From Pseudomonadota bacterium (lineage in GTDB: Bacteria > Pseudomonadota > Alphaproteobacteria > Rhizobiales > Beijerinckiaceae): 64,000 nucleotides of DNA. Made by a program: the position numbers and the translations under genes. Each line of letters starts with the position of its first letter. The first letter of the stretch is position 1. Where the stretch lies: assembly GCA_023386155.1 (NCBI GenBank), contig JAEWKH010000002.1, positions 11,671 to 75,670 on the forward strand, written 5' to 3'. This document shows, in pieces, positions 25,842 to 35,857 of the stretch. Below the pieces are notes generated by a model that had not been told where the DNA came from, did no database searches, and saw only the letters and a program-made list of their open reading frames with translations.

Positions 25842-27428
25842 ATGACCATCTTGCGCTGCATTCTGCAGGTCTTCGTCCTGCTGTTCGGCATGGCCTCTGC
25901 GGCCGGGGCCGGGCCCTACGAGGACGCCCTGCCCAAGTTCGCCGCCGACAGCTATGCCGATACCGAGGCCGCCATCGGGGCCGTTGCGGGAAGTGGCCAT
26001 GCGCAGGCCTTGAGCCTCGTCGAAGCCTTGCGAGACGGGCGGCTGATGGTCGCCAACGGGCGGGTCTATGTGCGGGATGCTGCCGGTCAGCACATCGATG
26101 CCGCGACAGGGCAGGCGGCAGAGGCGGCAGGGGCGAAGCCCGTCCGCGTGAACAATCGTGTCCGCCGCGCCATCGAAGCCGCGCTCGGAAGCATGACGCT
26201 GCTCAGCCCTGATGCGGGGACCCGCCTCGATGCGGCCCGTGCGGTCTTCCGCTCCCGCGACGCCGCAGCACTGCCGACCCTTGAAAGAGCCCTTGCACAG
26301 GAGGGCAATGCCGACGTGAAGAGCGTCCTCGGCAGCGCCCGGGCGGCAATCCTCCTGAACAAACCGGATGCATCGGCGTCGGAGAAGCTCTCCGCCGTCA
26401 CGACTCTGCACGCCCGCGGCGATCAGGAGGCCCTGGCGCTTCTCTCGTCTCTGCCATCCGGCACGCCTGCCGATGTGTCCGATGCGGCGGCCAAGGCAGC
26501 CGAGGGCATTCGCTCGCGGCTGGCGCTCTGGAACGGCGTGCAGAATGTCTGGTACGGGATTTCCCTCGGCTCCGTCCTGCTGCTGGCGGCAATCGGCCTG
26601 TCCATCACCTTCGGCACCATGGGGGTCATCAACATGGCCCATGGCGAGATGGTCATGATCGGCGCCTATACGACGTTCATGGTGCAGGAACTGATCCGCA
26701 CGAACGCCCCCGGCCTCTTCGGGGCATCCCTGTTCATCGCGCTGCCGCTCGCCTTCCTTGTGGCCGGCCTCATCGGCATTCTCATCGAGCGCACGGTGAT
26801 CCGCTTTCTCTACGGGCGGCCGCTGGAGACGCTGCTTGCCACCTGGGGCATATCCCTCATTCTGCAGCAGGGCGTGCGCACGATCTTCGGCCCCACGAAC
26901 CGCGAGGTCGGAACGCCGACCTGGATGAGCGGCGCGCTGGAGATCGGCGGCTTGAGCCTCACCTATAATCGCATCGCCATCGTCGTCTTCGCCTTCGCGG
27001 TCTTCGCAACCCTGCTTCTCGTGCTGCGGCATACATCCCTGGGCCTGTATGTGCGCGCGGTCACGCAGAACCGGCGGATGGCGGGCTCCATGGGCATTCG
27101 GACGAACCGGATCGACGCGCTGGCCTTCGGCCTCGGGTCGGGCGTGGCCGGGATCGCCGGCGTGGCGCTTTCGCAGATCGACAATGTCAGTCCCAATCTC
27201 GGTCAGGGTTACATCATCGACAGCTTCATGGTGGTCGTGTTCGGCGGCGTCGGCAACCTCTGGGGGACGCTGGTGGGCGCCATGACGCTCGGCATCGCCA
27301 ACAAGCTGCTCGAGCCCTATGCGGGCGCCGTGCTCGGCAAGATCGTTCTGCTTGTCGCGATCATTCTGTTCATCCAAAGGCGTCCGCGCGGGCTCTTCGC
27401 GCTGAAGGGAAGGGCCGTCGAAGCATGA
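25842..27428 (+). CDS. urtB: Urea ABC transporter permease UrtB
   Basis: One of two membrane subunits of the high-affinity urea importer. The 528-residue protein has a signal peptide (ILQVFVLLFGMASAAGAG), then a periplasmic region of about 220 residues seen in long-form UrtB, then eight or so membrane helices of the LivH type with SITFGTMGVINMAHGEMVMIGAY and GLGSGVAGIAGVAL. The ATG at 25842 directly precedes the signal peptide. A GTG at 25782 would add 20 residues but would displace the signal. It is 69 bp after urtA and overlaps urtC by four bases. Confidence 0.93.
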   Translation: MTILRCILQVFVLLFGMASAAGAGPYEDALPKFAADSYADTEAAIGAVAGSGHAQALSLVEALRDGRLMVANGRVYVRDAAGQHIDAATGQAAEAAGAKPVRVNNRVRRAIEAALGSMTLLSPDAGTRLDAARAVFRSRDAAALPTLERALAQEGNADVKSVLGSARAAILLNKPDASASEKLSAVTTLHARGDQEALALLSSLPSGTPADVSDAAAKAAEGIRSRLALWNGVQNVWYGISLGSVLLLAAIGLSITFGTMGVINMAHGEMVMIGAYTTFMVQELIRTNAPGLFGASLFIALPLAFLVAGLIGILIERTVIRFLYGRPLETLLATWGISLILQQGVRTIFGPTNREVGTPTWMSGALEIGGLSLTYNRIAIVVFAFAVFATLLLVLRHTSLGLYVRAVTQNRRMAGSMGIRTNRIDALAFGLGSGVAGIAGVALSQIDNVSPNLGQGYIIDSFMVVVFGGVGNLWGTLVGAMTLGIANKLLEPYAGAVLGKIVLLVAIILFIQRRPRGLFALKGRAVEA

Positions 27429-28561
27429 CAACGCATTCTGCGCTCGATCGGCAGAGCATGACCGTCCTGGCGCTGCTGGGAGCGACCGCCATCCTGGTGC
27501 CGGTCCTGAACATGGCGGTGGATCCGGACTCCCCGCTCCACCTGTCGGACCATCTCGTGCCGCTGCTCGGCAAGTATATCTGCTTCGCCCTGCTCGCCCT
27601 GTCGGTCGACCTGATCTGGGGCTTCTGCGGCATTCTCTCCCTGGGACACGGCGCCTTCTTCGCGCTCGGCGGATATGCCATGGGCATGTACCTCATGCGC
27701 CAGATCGGGCCACGCGGCGTCTATGCGGACCCGGTGCTTCCCGATTTCATGGTGTTCCTGAACTGGAAGGAACTGCCGTGGTTCTGGCATGGCTTCGACT
27801 GGTTCCCGTTCGCGGCCCTCATGGTGCTGCTCGTACCGGGAGCTTTGGCCTTCATCTTCGGCTGGCTCGCCTTCCGCTCGCGGGTGACGGGCGTCTATCT
27901 CTCGATCATCACGCAGGCGATGACCTTCGCCCTCATGCTCGCTTTCTTCCGCAATGATATGGGCTTCGGCGGCAACAACGGGCTGACCGATTTCAAGGAC
28001 ATCTGGGGCTTTCCGCTCCAGGCCGCTTCGACGCGCATCGTCCTGTTCGTTCTGTCCGTTGCCGCGCTCGGCGCGGGTTACCTGATCTGCCGCTGGGTGG
28101 TGACTTCCAAGTTCGGCAAGGTGCTCGTGGCGGTGCGCGATGCGGAAAGCCGGACCCGCTTTCTCGGCTACCGCGTGGAGCACTACAAGCTTGCCGTCTT
28201 CACGCTCTCGGCCATGCTGGCCGGCGTCGCCGGCGCGCTCTACGTGCCGCAGGTCGGCATCATCAACCCGAGCGAGTTCGCACCCGCCAATTCCATCGAA
28301 GTCGTGATCTGGGTGGCGGTCGGCGGCCGTGGCACGCTGGCAGGCCCTATTCTCGGCGCTCTCCTGGTCAATGCGGGCAAGACGTGGTTCACCGGCGTGC
28401 TGCCGGAATTCTGGCTGTTTGCGCTGGGCGGCCTGTTCGTCTTCGTCACGCTCTTCATGCCGCGCGGCATACTCGGGGCCGCCGAGGATCTCTGGCGGCG
28501 AATCGGACATCGGCTGAAACCTCGCCCCATGTCCGAACCGCTCTCGCAGGCGGCGGAGTAA
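27425..28561 (+). CDS. urtC: Urea ABC transporter permease UrtC
   Basis: The second membrane subunit (LivM type) of the urea importer, 378 residues. It has about ten hydrophobic segments, CGILSLGHGAFFALGGYAMGMYL near the N-terminus and AVRDAESRTRFLGYRVEHYKL, the cytoplasmic loop that contacts the ATPases. Its ATG overlaps the urtB stop (ATGA). The next gene, urtD, starts four bases after its stop, so the order B-C-D-E is tightly coupled. Confidence 0.94.
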   Translation: MTTHSALDRQSMTVLALLGATAILVPVLNMAVDPDSPLHLSDHLVPLLGKYICFALLALSVDLIWGFCGILSLGHGAFFALGGYAMGMYLMRQIGPRGVYADPVLPDFMVFLNWKELPWFWHGFDWFPFAALMVLLVPGALAFIFGWLAFRSRVTGVYLSIITQAMTFALMLAFFRNDMGFGGNNGLTDFKDIWGFPLQAASTRIVLFVLSVAALGAGYLICRWVVTSKFGKVLVAVRDAESRTRFLGYRVEHYKLAVFTLSAMLAGVAGALYVPQVGIINPSEFAPANSIEVVIWVAVGGRGTLAGPILGALLVNAGKTWFTGVLPEFWLFALGGLFVFVTLFMPRGILGAAEDLWRRIGHRLKPRPMSEPLSQAAE

Positions 28562-28564
28562 GCC

Positions 28565-29317
28565 ATGACTGCACCCGTGACCCCGGCGCTTCTCTACCTC
28601 GACAACGTCTCCGTTTCCTTCGATGGATTCCGGGCCCTGAATTCGCTCTCGCTCGCGGTCGATCATGCGGAGATGCGCGCCATCATCGGGCCCAATGGAG
28701 CGGGGAAGACCACGATGATGGACGTGATCACCGGCAAGACCCGCCCGAACGAGGGCACGGCTCTTTTCGAGGGATCGCACGATCTGACGGCGCTCGACGA
28801 GGCTGCCATTGCCGAACTCGGGATCGGCCGCAAGTTCCAGACTCCGACCGTGTTCGAGATGCACAGTGTCGAAGACAACATTCTGCTCGCCCTCAAGGAG
28901 AACCGCTCGCCCTTCGCAACCCTTCTGTCGCGGCGTACGTCGCAGGAGCGCGAAAGGATCGAGGCGCTCCTGGAGCGTGTGCGCCTGACGGCGCATCGCC
29001 AGCGCAAGGCGGGGGAGCTGTCTCACGGACAGAAGCAGTGGCTGGAGATCGGCATGCTGCTGGCCCAGCAGCCCAAGCTCCTGCTGATCGACGAACCCGC
29101 CGCCGGCATGACCGACCAGGAAACGGCTGACACGGCCGACCTCCTGCGCGACATCGCGAAGATGCAGGCCGTCATCGTCGTCGAGCACGACATGACCTTC
29201 GTGCGCGATCTCGACGTGAAGGTCACATGCCTGCACGAGGGATCCGTTCTCGCCGAGGGAAGCCTCGACGCGGTGAGCGCGAACGAGCGCGTGATCGAAG
29301 TCTATCTGGGGCGATGA
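28565..29317 (+). CDS. urtD: Urea ABC transporter ATP-binding protein UrtD
   Basis: A 250-residue ABC ATPase (LivG-like) that powers urea import with UrtE. Visible motifs: Walker A GPNGAGKTT, the signature LSHGQKQWLEIG (SHGQ instead of SGGQ, usual in UrtD), and Walker B LLLIDEPAAGM followed by the switch His in VVEHDM. There are no membrane segments. It overlaps urtE by four bases (ATGA). Confidence 0.94.
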   Translation: MTAPVTPALLYLDNVSVSFDGFRALNSLSLAVDHAEMRAIIGPNGAGKTTMMDVITGKTRPNEGTALFEGSHDLTALDEAAIAELGIGRKFQTPTVFEMHSVEDNILLALKENRSPFATLLSRRTSQERERIEALLERVRLTAHRQRKAGELSHGQKQWLEIGMLLAQQPKLLLIDEPAAGMTDQETADTADLLRDIAKMQAVIVVEHDMTFVRDLDVKVTCLHEGSVLAEGSLDAVSANERVIEVYLGR

Positions 29318-29989
29318 CGATGCTGTCGGTGGAAAACCTCTCCCTGTATTATGGCGCCGCACAGGCGCTGCGCGGCGTATCGGTCTCCGCTTCCATCGGC
29401 GAGGTCACCTGCGTGCTCGGACGGAACGGTGTCGGCAAGACGTCGCTGTTGCGGGCCATCGCCGGACACCGGCCGATCGCAGGCGGAAGCATCCTCTTCG
29501 ACGGCCGGGACATCGCGCGCCTGAAGCCCTTCGAGCGGGCGGCACTGGGGATCGCCTATGTTCCGCAAGGCCGGGAGATCTTTCCGCTCCTGACCGTCAA
29601 GGAGAACCTGGAAAGCGGCTTCGCTCCTTTGAAGCGTGGCGGGAGGACGATTCCTGACGAGGTGTTCGAGTTGTTCCCAGTCCTGAAAACCATGCTGAGC
29701 CGACGCGGCGGGGATCTTTCCGGCGGTCAGCAGCAGCAGCTGGCCATCGGGCGCGCGCTGGTCACCCGTCCGCGCCTGCTCGTGCTCGACGAGCCGACGG
29801 AGGGCATTCAGCCGTCCATCATCAAGGACATCGGGCGAGCGATTGCCTATCTGCGCGGACGGAAGGACATGGCCATCCTTCTGGTCGAGCAGTATTTCGA
29901 CTTCGCCCGCGAACTCGCCGATCGCTTCGTCGTGATGGAGCGTGGCGAAATCGTGCAGCATGGTGGCCGCTCCGCGCTCGAGGGGGACG

Positions 29990-30015
<26 letters not shown>
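29314..30015 (+). CDS. urtE: Urea ABC transporter ATP-binding protein UrtE
   Basis: A 233-residue ABC ATPase (LivF-like), partner of UrtD. It has Walker A GRNGVGKTS, signature LSGGQQQQLAIGRALV, Walker B LLVLDEPTEGI and LLVEQYF. The ATG at 29314 overlaps the urtD stop; a second ATG at 29320 is possible. The frame is open further upstream, but that stretch is urtD coding. Its last 26 bases overlap the start of ureD, joining transport to urease in one transcript. Confidence 0.94.
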
Positions 30016-30844
<829 letters not shown>

Positions 30845-30853
30845 GGTCTAACC

Positions 30854-31474
30854 ATGCAACTCACTCCCCGTGAAAAAGACAAGCTTCTGATCGCCATGGC
30901 CGCCATGGTGGCACGCCGCCGCCTGGAGCGCGGCGTGAAGCTCAATCATCCGGAAGCCATCGCCCTCATCACCGATACGGTCGTGGAGGGCGCGCGCGAC
31001 GGGCGCTCCGTCGCCGAACTGATGGAAGCGGGCGCGCATGTGGTCACCGCCGATCAGGTCATGGAAGGCGTCGCTGAGATGATCCACGACGTTCAGGTCG
31101 AAGCGACCTTTCCGGATGGCACCAAGCTCGTCACCGTGCATCATCCGATCCGGGGCGCGGCATCGAAGGATGTGCCCGGAGAGGTGATGGCCCAGGAGGG
31201 CGAGATCGCCTTCAACGAGGGGGCCGAGCGCACCGTGCTCACCGTCGCCAATACGGGCGATCGGCCGATCCAGGTCGGCAGTCACTACCATTTCTTCGAG
31301 ACAAACCCGGCCCTGTCCTTCGACCGCAGGAAGGCTCGCGGCATGCGCCTCGACATTGCGCCTGGCACGGCGGTCCGTTTCGAGCCCGGTTCGACGCGCG
31401 AAGTCGTGCTGGTCCCGCTTTCCGGCAAGCGTGAGGTTCATGGATTCCGCCAGGCCGTGATGGGGGCGCTGTGA
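30854..31474 (+). CDS. ureAB: Urease gamma/beta subunit fusion
   Basis: A 206-residue protein that joins the two small structural urease subunits. Residues 1-100 are gamma (LTPREKDKLLIAMAAMVARRRLERG, NHPEAIALI, MEGVAEM). Residues about 106-206 are beta (GEVMAQEGEIAFNEGAERT, NTGDRPIQVGSHYHFFETN, DIAPGTAVRFEPG). Most alphaproteobacteria encode these separately; fused forms occur in Helicobacter (UreA) and some others. Both halves look complete. AGGG lies nine bases upstream of the ATG. Its stop shares one base with the ureC start. Confidence 0.93.
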   Translation: MQLTPREKDKLLIAMAAMVARRRLERGVKLNHPEAIALITDTVVEGARDGRSVAELMEAGAHVVTADQVMEGVAEMIHDVQVEATFPDGTKLVTVHHPIRGAASKDVPGEVMAQEGEIAFNEGAERTVLTVANTGDRPIQVGSHYHFFETNPALSFDRRKARGMRLDIAPGTAVRFEPGSTREVVLVPLSGKREVHGFRQAVMGAL

Positions 31475-33201
31475 TGTCGAATGCAAGAAAGCCCGCGTCG
31501 CTCCCGCGCTCCGGCTATGCCGACATGTTCGGTCCGACCAGGGGTGACCGCATCCGCCTCGCCGATACCTCCCTCGTGATCGAAGTGGAGAAGGACTTCA
31601 CCACCTATGGCGAGGAGGTGAAGTTCGGTGGCGGCAAGGTGATCCGAGACGGCATGGGGCAGGCTCAGACGACACGCGCGGAAGGCGCCGTCGACACCGT
31701 CATCACCAATGCGGTCATCCTCGATCATTGGGGCATCGTGAAGGCGGATATCGGCATCAGGAGCGGCCGGATCGCAGCCATCGGCAAGGCCGGAAATCCG
31801 GACGTGCAGCCCAATGTCGACATCATCATCGGGCCGGGGACGGAGATCATTGCCGGCGAAGGCAAGATCATCACGGCCGGCGGCTTCGACTCGCATATCC
31901 ACTTCATCTGCCCGCAGCAGATCGAGGAGGCGCTCATGTCCGGCGTCACCACCATGCTGGGCGGCGGAACGGGGCCTGCGACCGGAACTTTCGCCACCAC
32001 CTGCACGCCTGGGCCATGGCACATCGCCCGCATGATCGAGGCCGCCGATGCCTTTCCGATGAACCTGGCGTTCACCGGCAAGGGAAATGCCTCGAAACCC
32101 GGCGCCCTGGAAGAGATGATCGAGGGCGGCGCCTGCGCGCTGAAGCTCCACGAGGACTGGGGCACGACCCCGGCGGCCATCGATTGCTGCCTGTCGGTGG
32201 CGGACGCCTATGACGTGCAGGTGATGATCCACACCGACACGCTCAATGAATCCGGCTTCGTCGAGGACACCATCGCGGCCTTCAAGGGGCGCACGATCCA
32301 TGCCTTCCACACAGAAGGAGCGGGTGGCGGACACGCGCCGGACATCATCAAGGTGGCGGGTCTTCCCAACGTGCTGCCGTCCTCCACGAACCCGACGCGG
32401 CCCTATACGGTGAACACCATCGACGAGCATCTGGACATGCTCATGGTGTGCCACCACCTCTCCCCGTCGATACCCGAGGATCTCGCCTTTGCGGAGAGCC
32501 GCATCCGCAAGGAGACCATCGCGGCGGAGGATATTCTTCACGACATCGGCGCCCTCTCGATGATGTCCTCCGACAGCCAGGCCATGGGCCGCGTCGGCGA
32601 AGTCATCATCCGCACGTGGCAAACGGCGCACAAGATGAAGGTCCAGCGCGGCGCGCTTCCCGGCGAGGCTGGCGACAACGACAATTTCCGCGCCCGCCGC
32701 TATGTGGCGAAGTACACGATCAATCCGGCCATTGCTCACGGCGTGTCCAGGCATATCGGTTCGGTCGAGGTCGGCAAGCTTGCCGATCTCGTGGTCTGGA
32801 CCCCGGCCTTCTTCGGCGTGAAGCCCGATCTCGTGCTCAAGGGCGGGTCCATCGCGGCGGCTCTCATGGGCGATCCCAACGCCTCGATCCCGACGCCGCA
32901 GCCGGTGCATTACCGGCCCATGTTCGGCGCCTATGGGCGGGCGCTCGCATCGACGTCACTCACCTTCGTGTCCAAGGCTGCCGTGGAGAACGGCCTGGCC
33001 GGCAGGCTCGGTGTCCAGAAGCAGCTCGTCGCCGTCGAGAATGTCCGTGGCGGGATCGGCAAGAAGGACATGGTGCTGAACGACGCGACGCCCATGATCG
33101 AGGTCGATCCCGAAACATACGATGTTCGCGCCGATGGCGAGCTGCTCGTCTGCGAACCTGCAAAGGTCCTTCCCATGGCTCAACGCTATTTTCTGTTCTG
33201 A
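31474..33201 (+). CDS. ureC: Urease alpha (catalytic) subunit
   Basis: Hydrolyses urea to ammonia and carbamate at a dinickel centre. The 575-residue protein keeps all metal ligands and catalytic residues, with numbering offset by seven from Klebsiella: His141 and His143 (HIH), Lys224 to be carbamylated (CALKLHEDWG), His253, His279, Asp367 (SSDSQAMG) and the mobile-flap His327 (VCHHLSPSIPEDLAFAES). It directly follows the fused gamma/beta gene with a one-base overlap; a GTG three bases earlier is also possible. The intact site argues that the urease system is functional even though urtA is frameshifted. Confidence 0.96.
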   Translation: MSNARKPASLPRSGYADMFGPTRGDRIRLADTSLVIEVEKDFTTYGEEVKFGGGKVIRDGMGQAQTTRAEGAVDTVITNAVILDHWGIVKADIGIRSGRIAAIGKAGNPDVQPNVDIIIGPGTEIIAGEGKIITAGGFDSHIHFICPQQIEEALMSGVTTMLGGGTGPATGTFATTCTPGPWHIARMIEAADAFPMNLAFTGKGNASKPGALEEMIEGGACALKLHEDWGTTPAAIDCCLSVADAYDVQVMIHTDTLNESGFVEDTIAAFKGRTIHAFHTEGAGGGHAPDIIKVAGLPNVLPSSTNPTRPYTVNTIDEHLDMLMVCHHLSPSIPEDLAFAESRIRKETIAAEDILHDIGALSMMSSDSQAMGRVGEVIIRTWQTAHKMKVQRGALPGEAGDNDNFRARRYVAKYTINPAIAHGVSRHIGSVEVGKLADLVVWTPAFFGVKPDLVLKGGSIAAALMGDPNASIPTPQPVHYRPMFGAYGRALASTSLTFVSKAAVENGLAGRLGVQKQLVAVENVRGGIGKKDMVLNDATPMIEVDPETYDVRADGELLVCEPAKVLPMAQRYFLF

Positions 33202-33202
33202 C

Positions 33203-33682
33203 ATGATCCGCGCCACATCGATCATCCGCCGCGAAGCCGTCGATCAGGATCGCATCGTCGATGTCATCACCCTCGATCACGGCGACCGGTACCGCCGTCG
33301 CATCATGCTCAGTGCCGATGGCGGGACTGCTTTCCTGCTCGATCTCGATAAGGCCGACGTGCTGGAGGATGGCGACGCCATCCGGCTGGACAGCGGCTGG
33401 CTCGTCGAGGTGAGGGCGGCCCCGGAGAAGCTTGTGGAGATCGCCACCGCCGATCCGCTCGAGCTCCTGACTCTCGCCTGGCATATCGGCAACAGGCACG
33501 TGCCGGCGGAGATCGCGCGGGAGGCGATCTACATCGCCTACGACCATGTGCTGGTCGACATGCTGCTCGGGCTGGGCGCCAAAGTCGAAATCGTCGAGCG
33601 GCCCTTCAGGCCGGTGCGTGGAGCCTATCATCATCACGAGCATGGCGGGCATTCGCACCATCACGGGCACGGCCATGGATGA
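33203..33682 (+). CDS. ureE: Urease accessory protein UreE (nickel chaperone)
   Basis: A 159-residue nickel carrier for urease assembly. It has the N-terminal UreE domain and the metal-binding C-terminal domain (HIGNRHVPAEI with the conserved His, then DHVLVDMLLGLGAKV). It ends in a His-rich tail, YHHHEHGGHSHHHGHGHG, typical of UreE that can store several nickel ions. The ATG lies one base after the ureC stop. The end overlaps ureF by eight bases. Confidence 0.93.
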   Translation: MIRATSIIRREAVDQDRIVDVITLDHGDRYRRRIMLSADGGTAFLLDLDKADVLEDGDAIRLDSGWLVEVRAAPEKLVEIATADPLELLTLAWHIGNRHVPAEIAREAIYIAYDHVLVDMLLGLGAKVEIVERPFRPVRGAYHHHEHGGHSHHHGHGHG

Positions 33683-34376
33683 GGCGCTCACGAACGCACG
33701 GGGCGGGGAACGGGAGGAGGCGATCCTGCCGCTCTTCGCCTGGCTCTCGCCGTCCTATCCGGTCGGATGCTATGCCTATTCTCACACCCTGGAATGGGCC
33801 GTGGAGGCTGGCGATGTCGACGACGAGGAAAGTCTCGTCGCTTGGCTGACCGATCTGCTTGCGCTCGGTCTGGGTCGAAACGATGCCATTCTTCTCGCCC
33901 ACGCCTACCGGGCCGTGGAGAAGAACGACCGCGAGAGCCTTGAGAAGGTCAACGAACTCGCTCTGGCCTTCTCCCCCTCCGCCGAGCTTTATCTCGAGAC
34001 CAGTCAGCAGGGGCGCAGCTTCCTCGACGCGACGCTTGCCGCATGGCCGTCGCCGCGGCTCTTGGCGCTCGACGGCGATGTCGCCTTTCCCGTCGCGACC
34101 GGAATGGCGGCGGCAGCGCATGGCATTCCGCTGCCGATCACTGCGCAGGCCTATCTCTTCGGGCTCGTCCAGACGCTCGTGTCCGCCGCCATCCGTCTGG
34201 CGCCGATCGGTCAGACAGCCGGCATCCGCGTGTCTGCCGCGCTCGCCGGAACCGTGCAGGATATCGCGCGCCAGGGAGTGACTCTTTCGCTCGACGATAT
34301 CGGCGGCTCGACCTTCCGCGCCGATCTCGGTTCCTTCCATCACGAAAATCAATATACGAGGCTTTTCCGCTCATGA
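33675..34376 (+). CDS. ureF: Urease accessory protein UreF
   Basis: A 233-residue all-helical protein that bridges UreD and UreG during urease activation. Family features: LFAWLSPSYPVGCYAYSHTLEWAVE near the N-terminus, QGRSFL, and ATGMAAAAHGIPLPITAQAYLFGLVQTLVSAAIRLAPIGQT. The ATG at 33675 lies inside the 3' end of ureE, and the stop overlaps the ureG start (ATGA). An apparent extension to 33546 reads ureE in another frame and is rejected. Confidence 0.93.
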   Translation: MDEALTNARGGEREEAILPLFAWLSPSYPVGCYAYSHTLEWAVEAGDVDDEESLVAWLTDLLALGLGRNDAILLAHAYRAVEKNDRESLEKVNELALAFSPSAELYLETSQQGRSFLDATLAAWPSPRLLALDGDVAFPVATGMAAAAHGIPLPITAQAYLFGLVQTLVSAAIRLAPIGQTAGIRVSAALAGTVQDIARQGVTLSLDDIGGSTFRADLGSFHHENQYTRLFRS

Positions 34377-34996
34377 CTTCTCATACGGGACCCCTTCGCG
34401 TCGGCATCGGCGGGCCGGTCGGCTCCGGCAAGACGGCGCTGATGGAAGCGCTCTGCAAGACCCTTCGCGAGCGATACGACATCTGCGCGATCACCAACGA
34501 CATCTACACCAAGGAGGATGCGCGCCTCCTGACCGTGGCCGGGGCATTGCCGGTGGAGCGAATCATGGGCGTGGAGACCGGAGGCTGTCCGCATACGGCC
34601 ATCCGCGAGGATGCCTCCATCAACCTTGCCGCGATCGCCACCATGCGCAAGCGCTTCCCGGCACTCGACATCGTGCTGGTGGAATCCGGCGGGGACAATC
34701 TGGCGGCGACGTTCTCGCCCGAGCTTGCCGATCTGACGATCTACGTCATCGACGTGGCCGGAGGCGAGAAGATTCCTCGCAAGGGTGGACCCGGCATCAC
34801 GCGCTCGGATCTCCTCGTGGTCAACAAGATCGATCTCGCGCCTTATGTGGGCGCAGATCTCGCGATCATGGAGGACGACACCAAACGCATGCGCGGCCAG
34901 CGGCCCTATGTTTTCAGCAATATCCGCGACGGCGTCGGGGTCGACGCCATCGCCAAATTCATCGAGCAGGCCGGCGGCCTGTCGTCAGCAGCCTAA
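34373..34996 (+). CDS. ureG: Urease accessory GTPase UreG
   Basis: A 207-residue SIMIBI-class GTPase that couples GTP hydrolysis to nickel delivery. Motifs: P-loop GGPVGSGKTA (Lys20), TNDIYTKEDARLL, the Cys-Pro-His nickel-binding motif in GCPHTAIREDAS, ESGGDNLAATFSPEL, and the guanine-specificity motif NKID. The ATG at 34373 overlaps the ureF stop. An upstream open frame from 34043 is ureF read out of frame. It is followed 15 bp later by ureJ. Confidence 0.95.
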   Translation: MTSHTGPLRVGIGGPVGSGKTALMEALCKTLRERYDICAITNDIYTKEDARLLTVAGALPVERIMGVETGGCPHTAIREDASINLAAIATMRKRFPALDIVLVESGGDNLAATFSPELADLTIYVIDVAGGEKIPRKGGPGITRSDLLVVNKIDLAPYVGADLAIMEDDTKRMRGQRPYVFSNIRDGVGVDAIAKFIEQAGGLSSAA

Positions 34997-35010
34997 AGGG
35001 GGATCTCACG

Positions 35011-35577
35011 ATGTTCAGGCGTTCAGCTCTTGCCACTATCCTGTTAGCGGCGGCGACACCCGCTTTGGCTCATACGGGTGATCATTCGACGTCCGGCTTC
35101 CTATCAGGTCTCTCGCATCCTTTTGGCGGCCTGGATCATGTTCTTGCCATGGCGAGCGTCGGCCTTTTCGCCGTGCTGCTTGGAGGGCGGGCGCTGTGGG
35201 CGCTCCCGGCAAGCTTCGTCGGGATGATGCTGATGGGCGGAATTCTGGGTCTGAGCGGCATTGAGGTTCCCGCCGCTGAACTCGGCATTGTAATGTCTGT
35301 CGTTGTTCTGGGAGCTATCGTGGCGTGGGGACGGCAATGGCCGATCCAGATTGCGGCTGCGCTCGTCGGCGTCTTTGCGATGTTCCATGGCTATGCCCAT
35401 GGGGGGGAGGTTCCGGTTGGATCCAACGCATCCCTCTACAGCCTCGGCTTTGTCACCGCGAGCGCAATGCTGCATGTACTGGGCATCGCCTTTGGGCTCC
35501 TCCTTGATCAAAGGCGATTCAGCCGTCTAGCAGGTGCCGCTGTTGCAACATCTGGAATCTTTCTTTTTCTCAACTAA
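35011..35577 (+). CDS. ureJ: HupE/UreJ family nickel transporter
   Basis: A 188-residue membrane protein, probably a nickel permease supplying urease. It has a cleavable signal-like N-terminus ending TPALA, then HTGDH. The family nickel motif HPFGGLDHVLAM follows, and after it about six membrane helices with FHGYAHGGEVP, a second His-rich site. AAAGGGGG is 9-10 bases before the ATG. It is the last gene of the urt-ure run and is followed at once by a strong hairpin. Confidence 0.9.
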   Translation: MFRRSALATILLAAATPALAHTGDHSTSGFLSGLSHPFGGLDHVLAMASVGLFAVLLGGRALWALPASFVGMMLMGGILGLSGIEVPAAELGIVMSVVVLGAIVAWGRQWPIQIAAALVGVFAMFHGYAHGGEVPVGSNASLYSLGFVTASAMLHVLGIAFGLLLDQRRFSRLAGAAVATSGIFLFLN

Positions 35578-35580
35578 TGA

Positions 35581-35616
35581 ATCGGACCCATAAGCGAACT
35601 CGCTTATGGGTCCGAT
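35581..35616. terminator. Perfect 16-bp hairpin after ureJ
   Basis: Arms 35581-35596 (starting ATCGGACCCATAAGCG) and 35601-35616 are perfect reverse complements around the loop AACT. It starts four bases after the ureJ stop. There is no T-run, so it may stop transcription with help or protect the 3' end of the long urt-ure mRNA. Confidence 0.6.
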
Positions 35617-35650
35617 GCGTCAGCTCAGAGAGGGATGTCAGTCGGACCTA

Positions 35651-35857
35651 AAGCATCGGACGTGAAAAGTGGATTCCACTTCTATGCTCCATTCCGATGC
35701 TTCTTCTCTAGAGCTGTTTCCACTGGCGTGGAATCACCTCTCTTCTTTGGCTTACCGCATTTTTGACGGCGAACCGGATCCACTTCGCCGAAAAACGCTC
35801 TAGGCTTCGCATCGTTCCTCGCGAAAACCGGATCCACTTTTCGCACGATGCGCTAGC
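35651..35857. repeat. Cluster of intergenic palindromic repeats
   Basis: At least three related elements lie side by side. 35651-35702 has perfect 10-bp outer arms AAGCATCGGA/TCCGATGCTT around an AAGTGGATTCCACTT core. 35758-35806 carries the core ACCGGATCCACTTCGCC. 35809-35851 has arms GCATCGT/ACGATGC around AAAACCGGATCCACTTTTCG. A partial copy lies near 35711-35735. The last copy abuts the stop codon (35853-35855) of the next, leftward gene. Similar cores occur at 790-835 and 61866-61898. No gene lies between 35578 and 35852. Confidence 0.7.

Noticed and set aside
25443..27431. 662-residue open frame opposite urtA/urtB
   Set aside because: Same reason: antisense of urtB with no recognisable domain.
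27317..29362. 681-residue open frame on the minus strand opposite urtC/urtD/urtE
   Set aside because: It is the shadow of strong genes on the other strand; composition is rich in His, Gln, Arg and Glu as expected for antisense of GC-rich coding DNA, and no family motif or ribosome binding site is seen.
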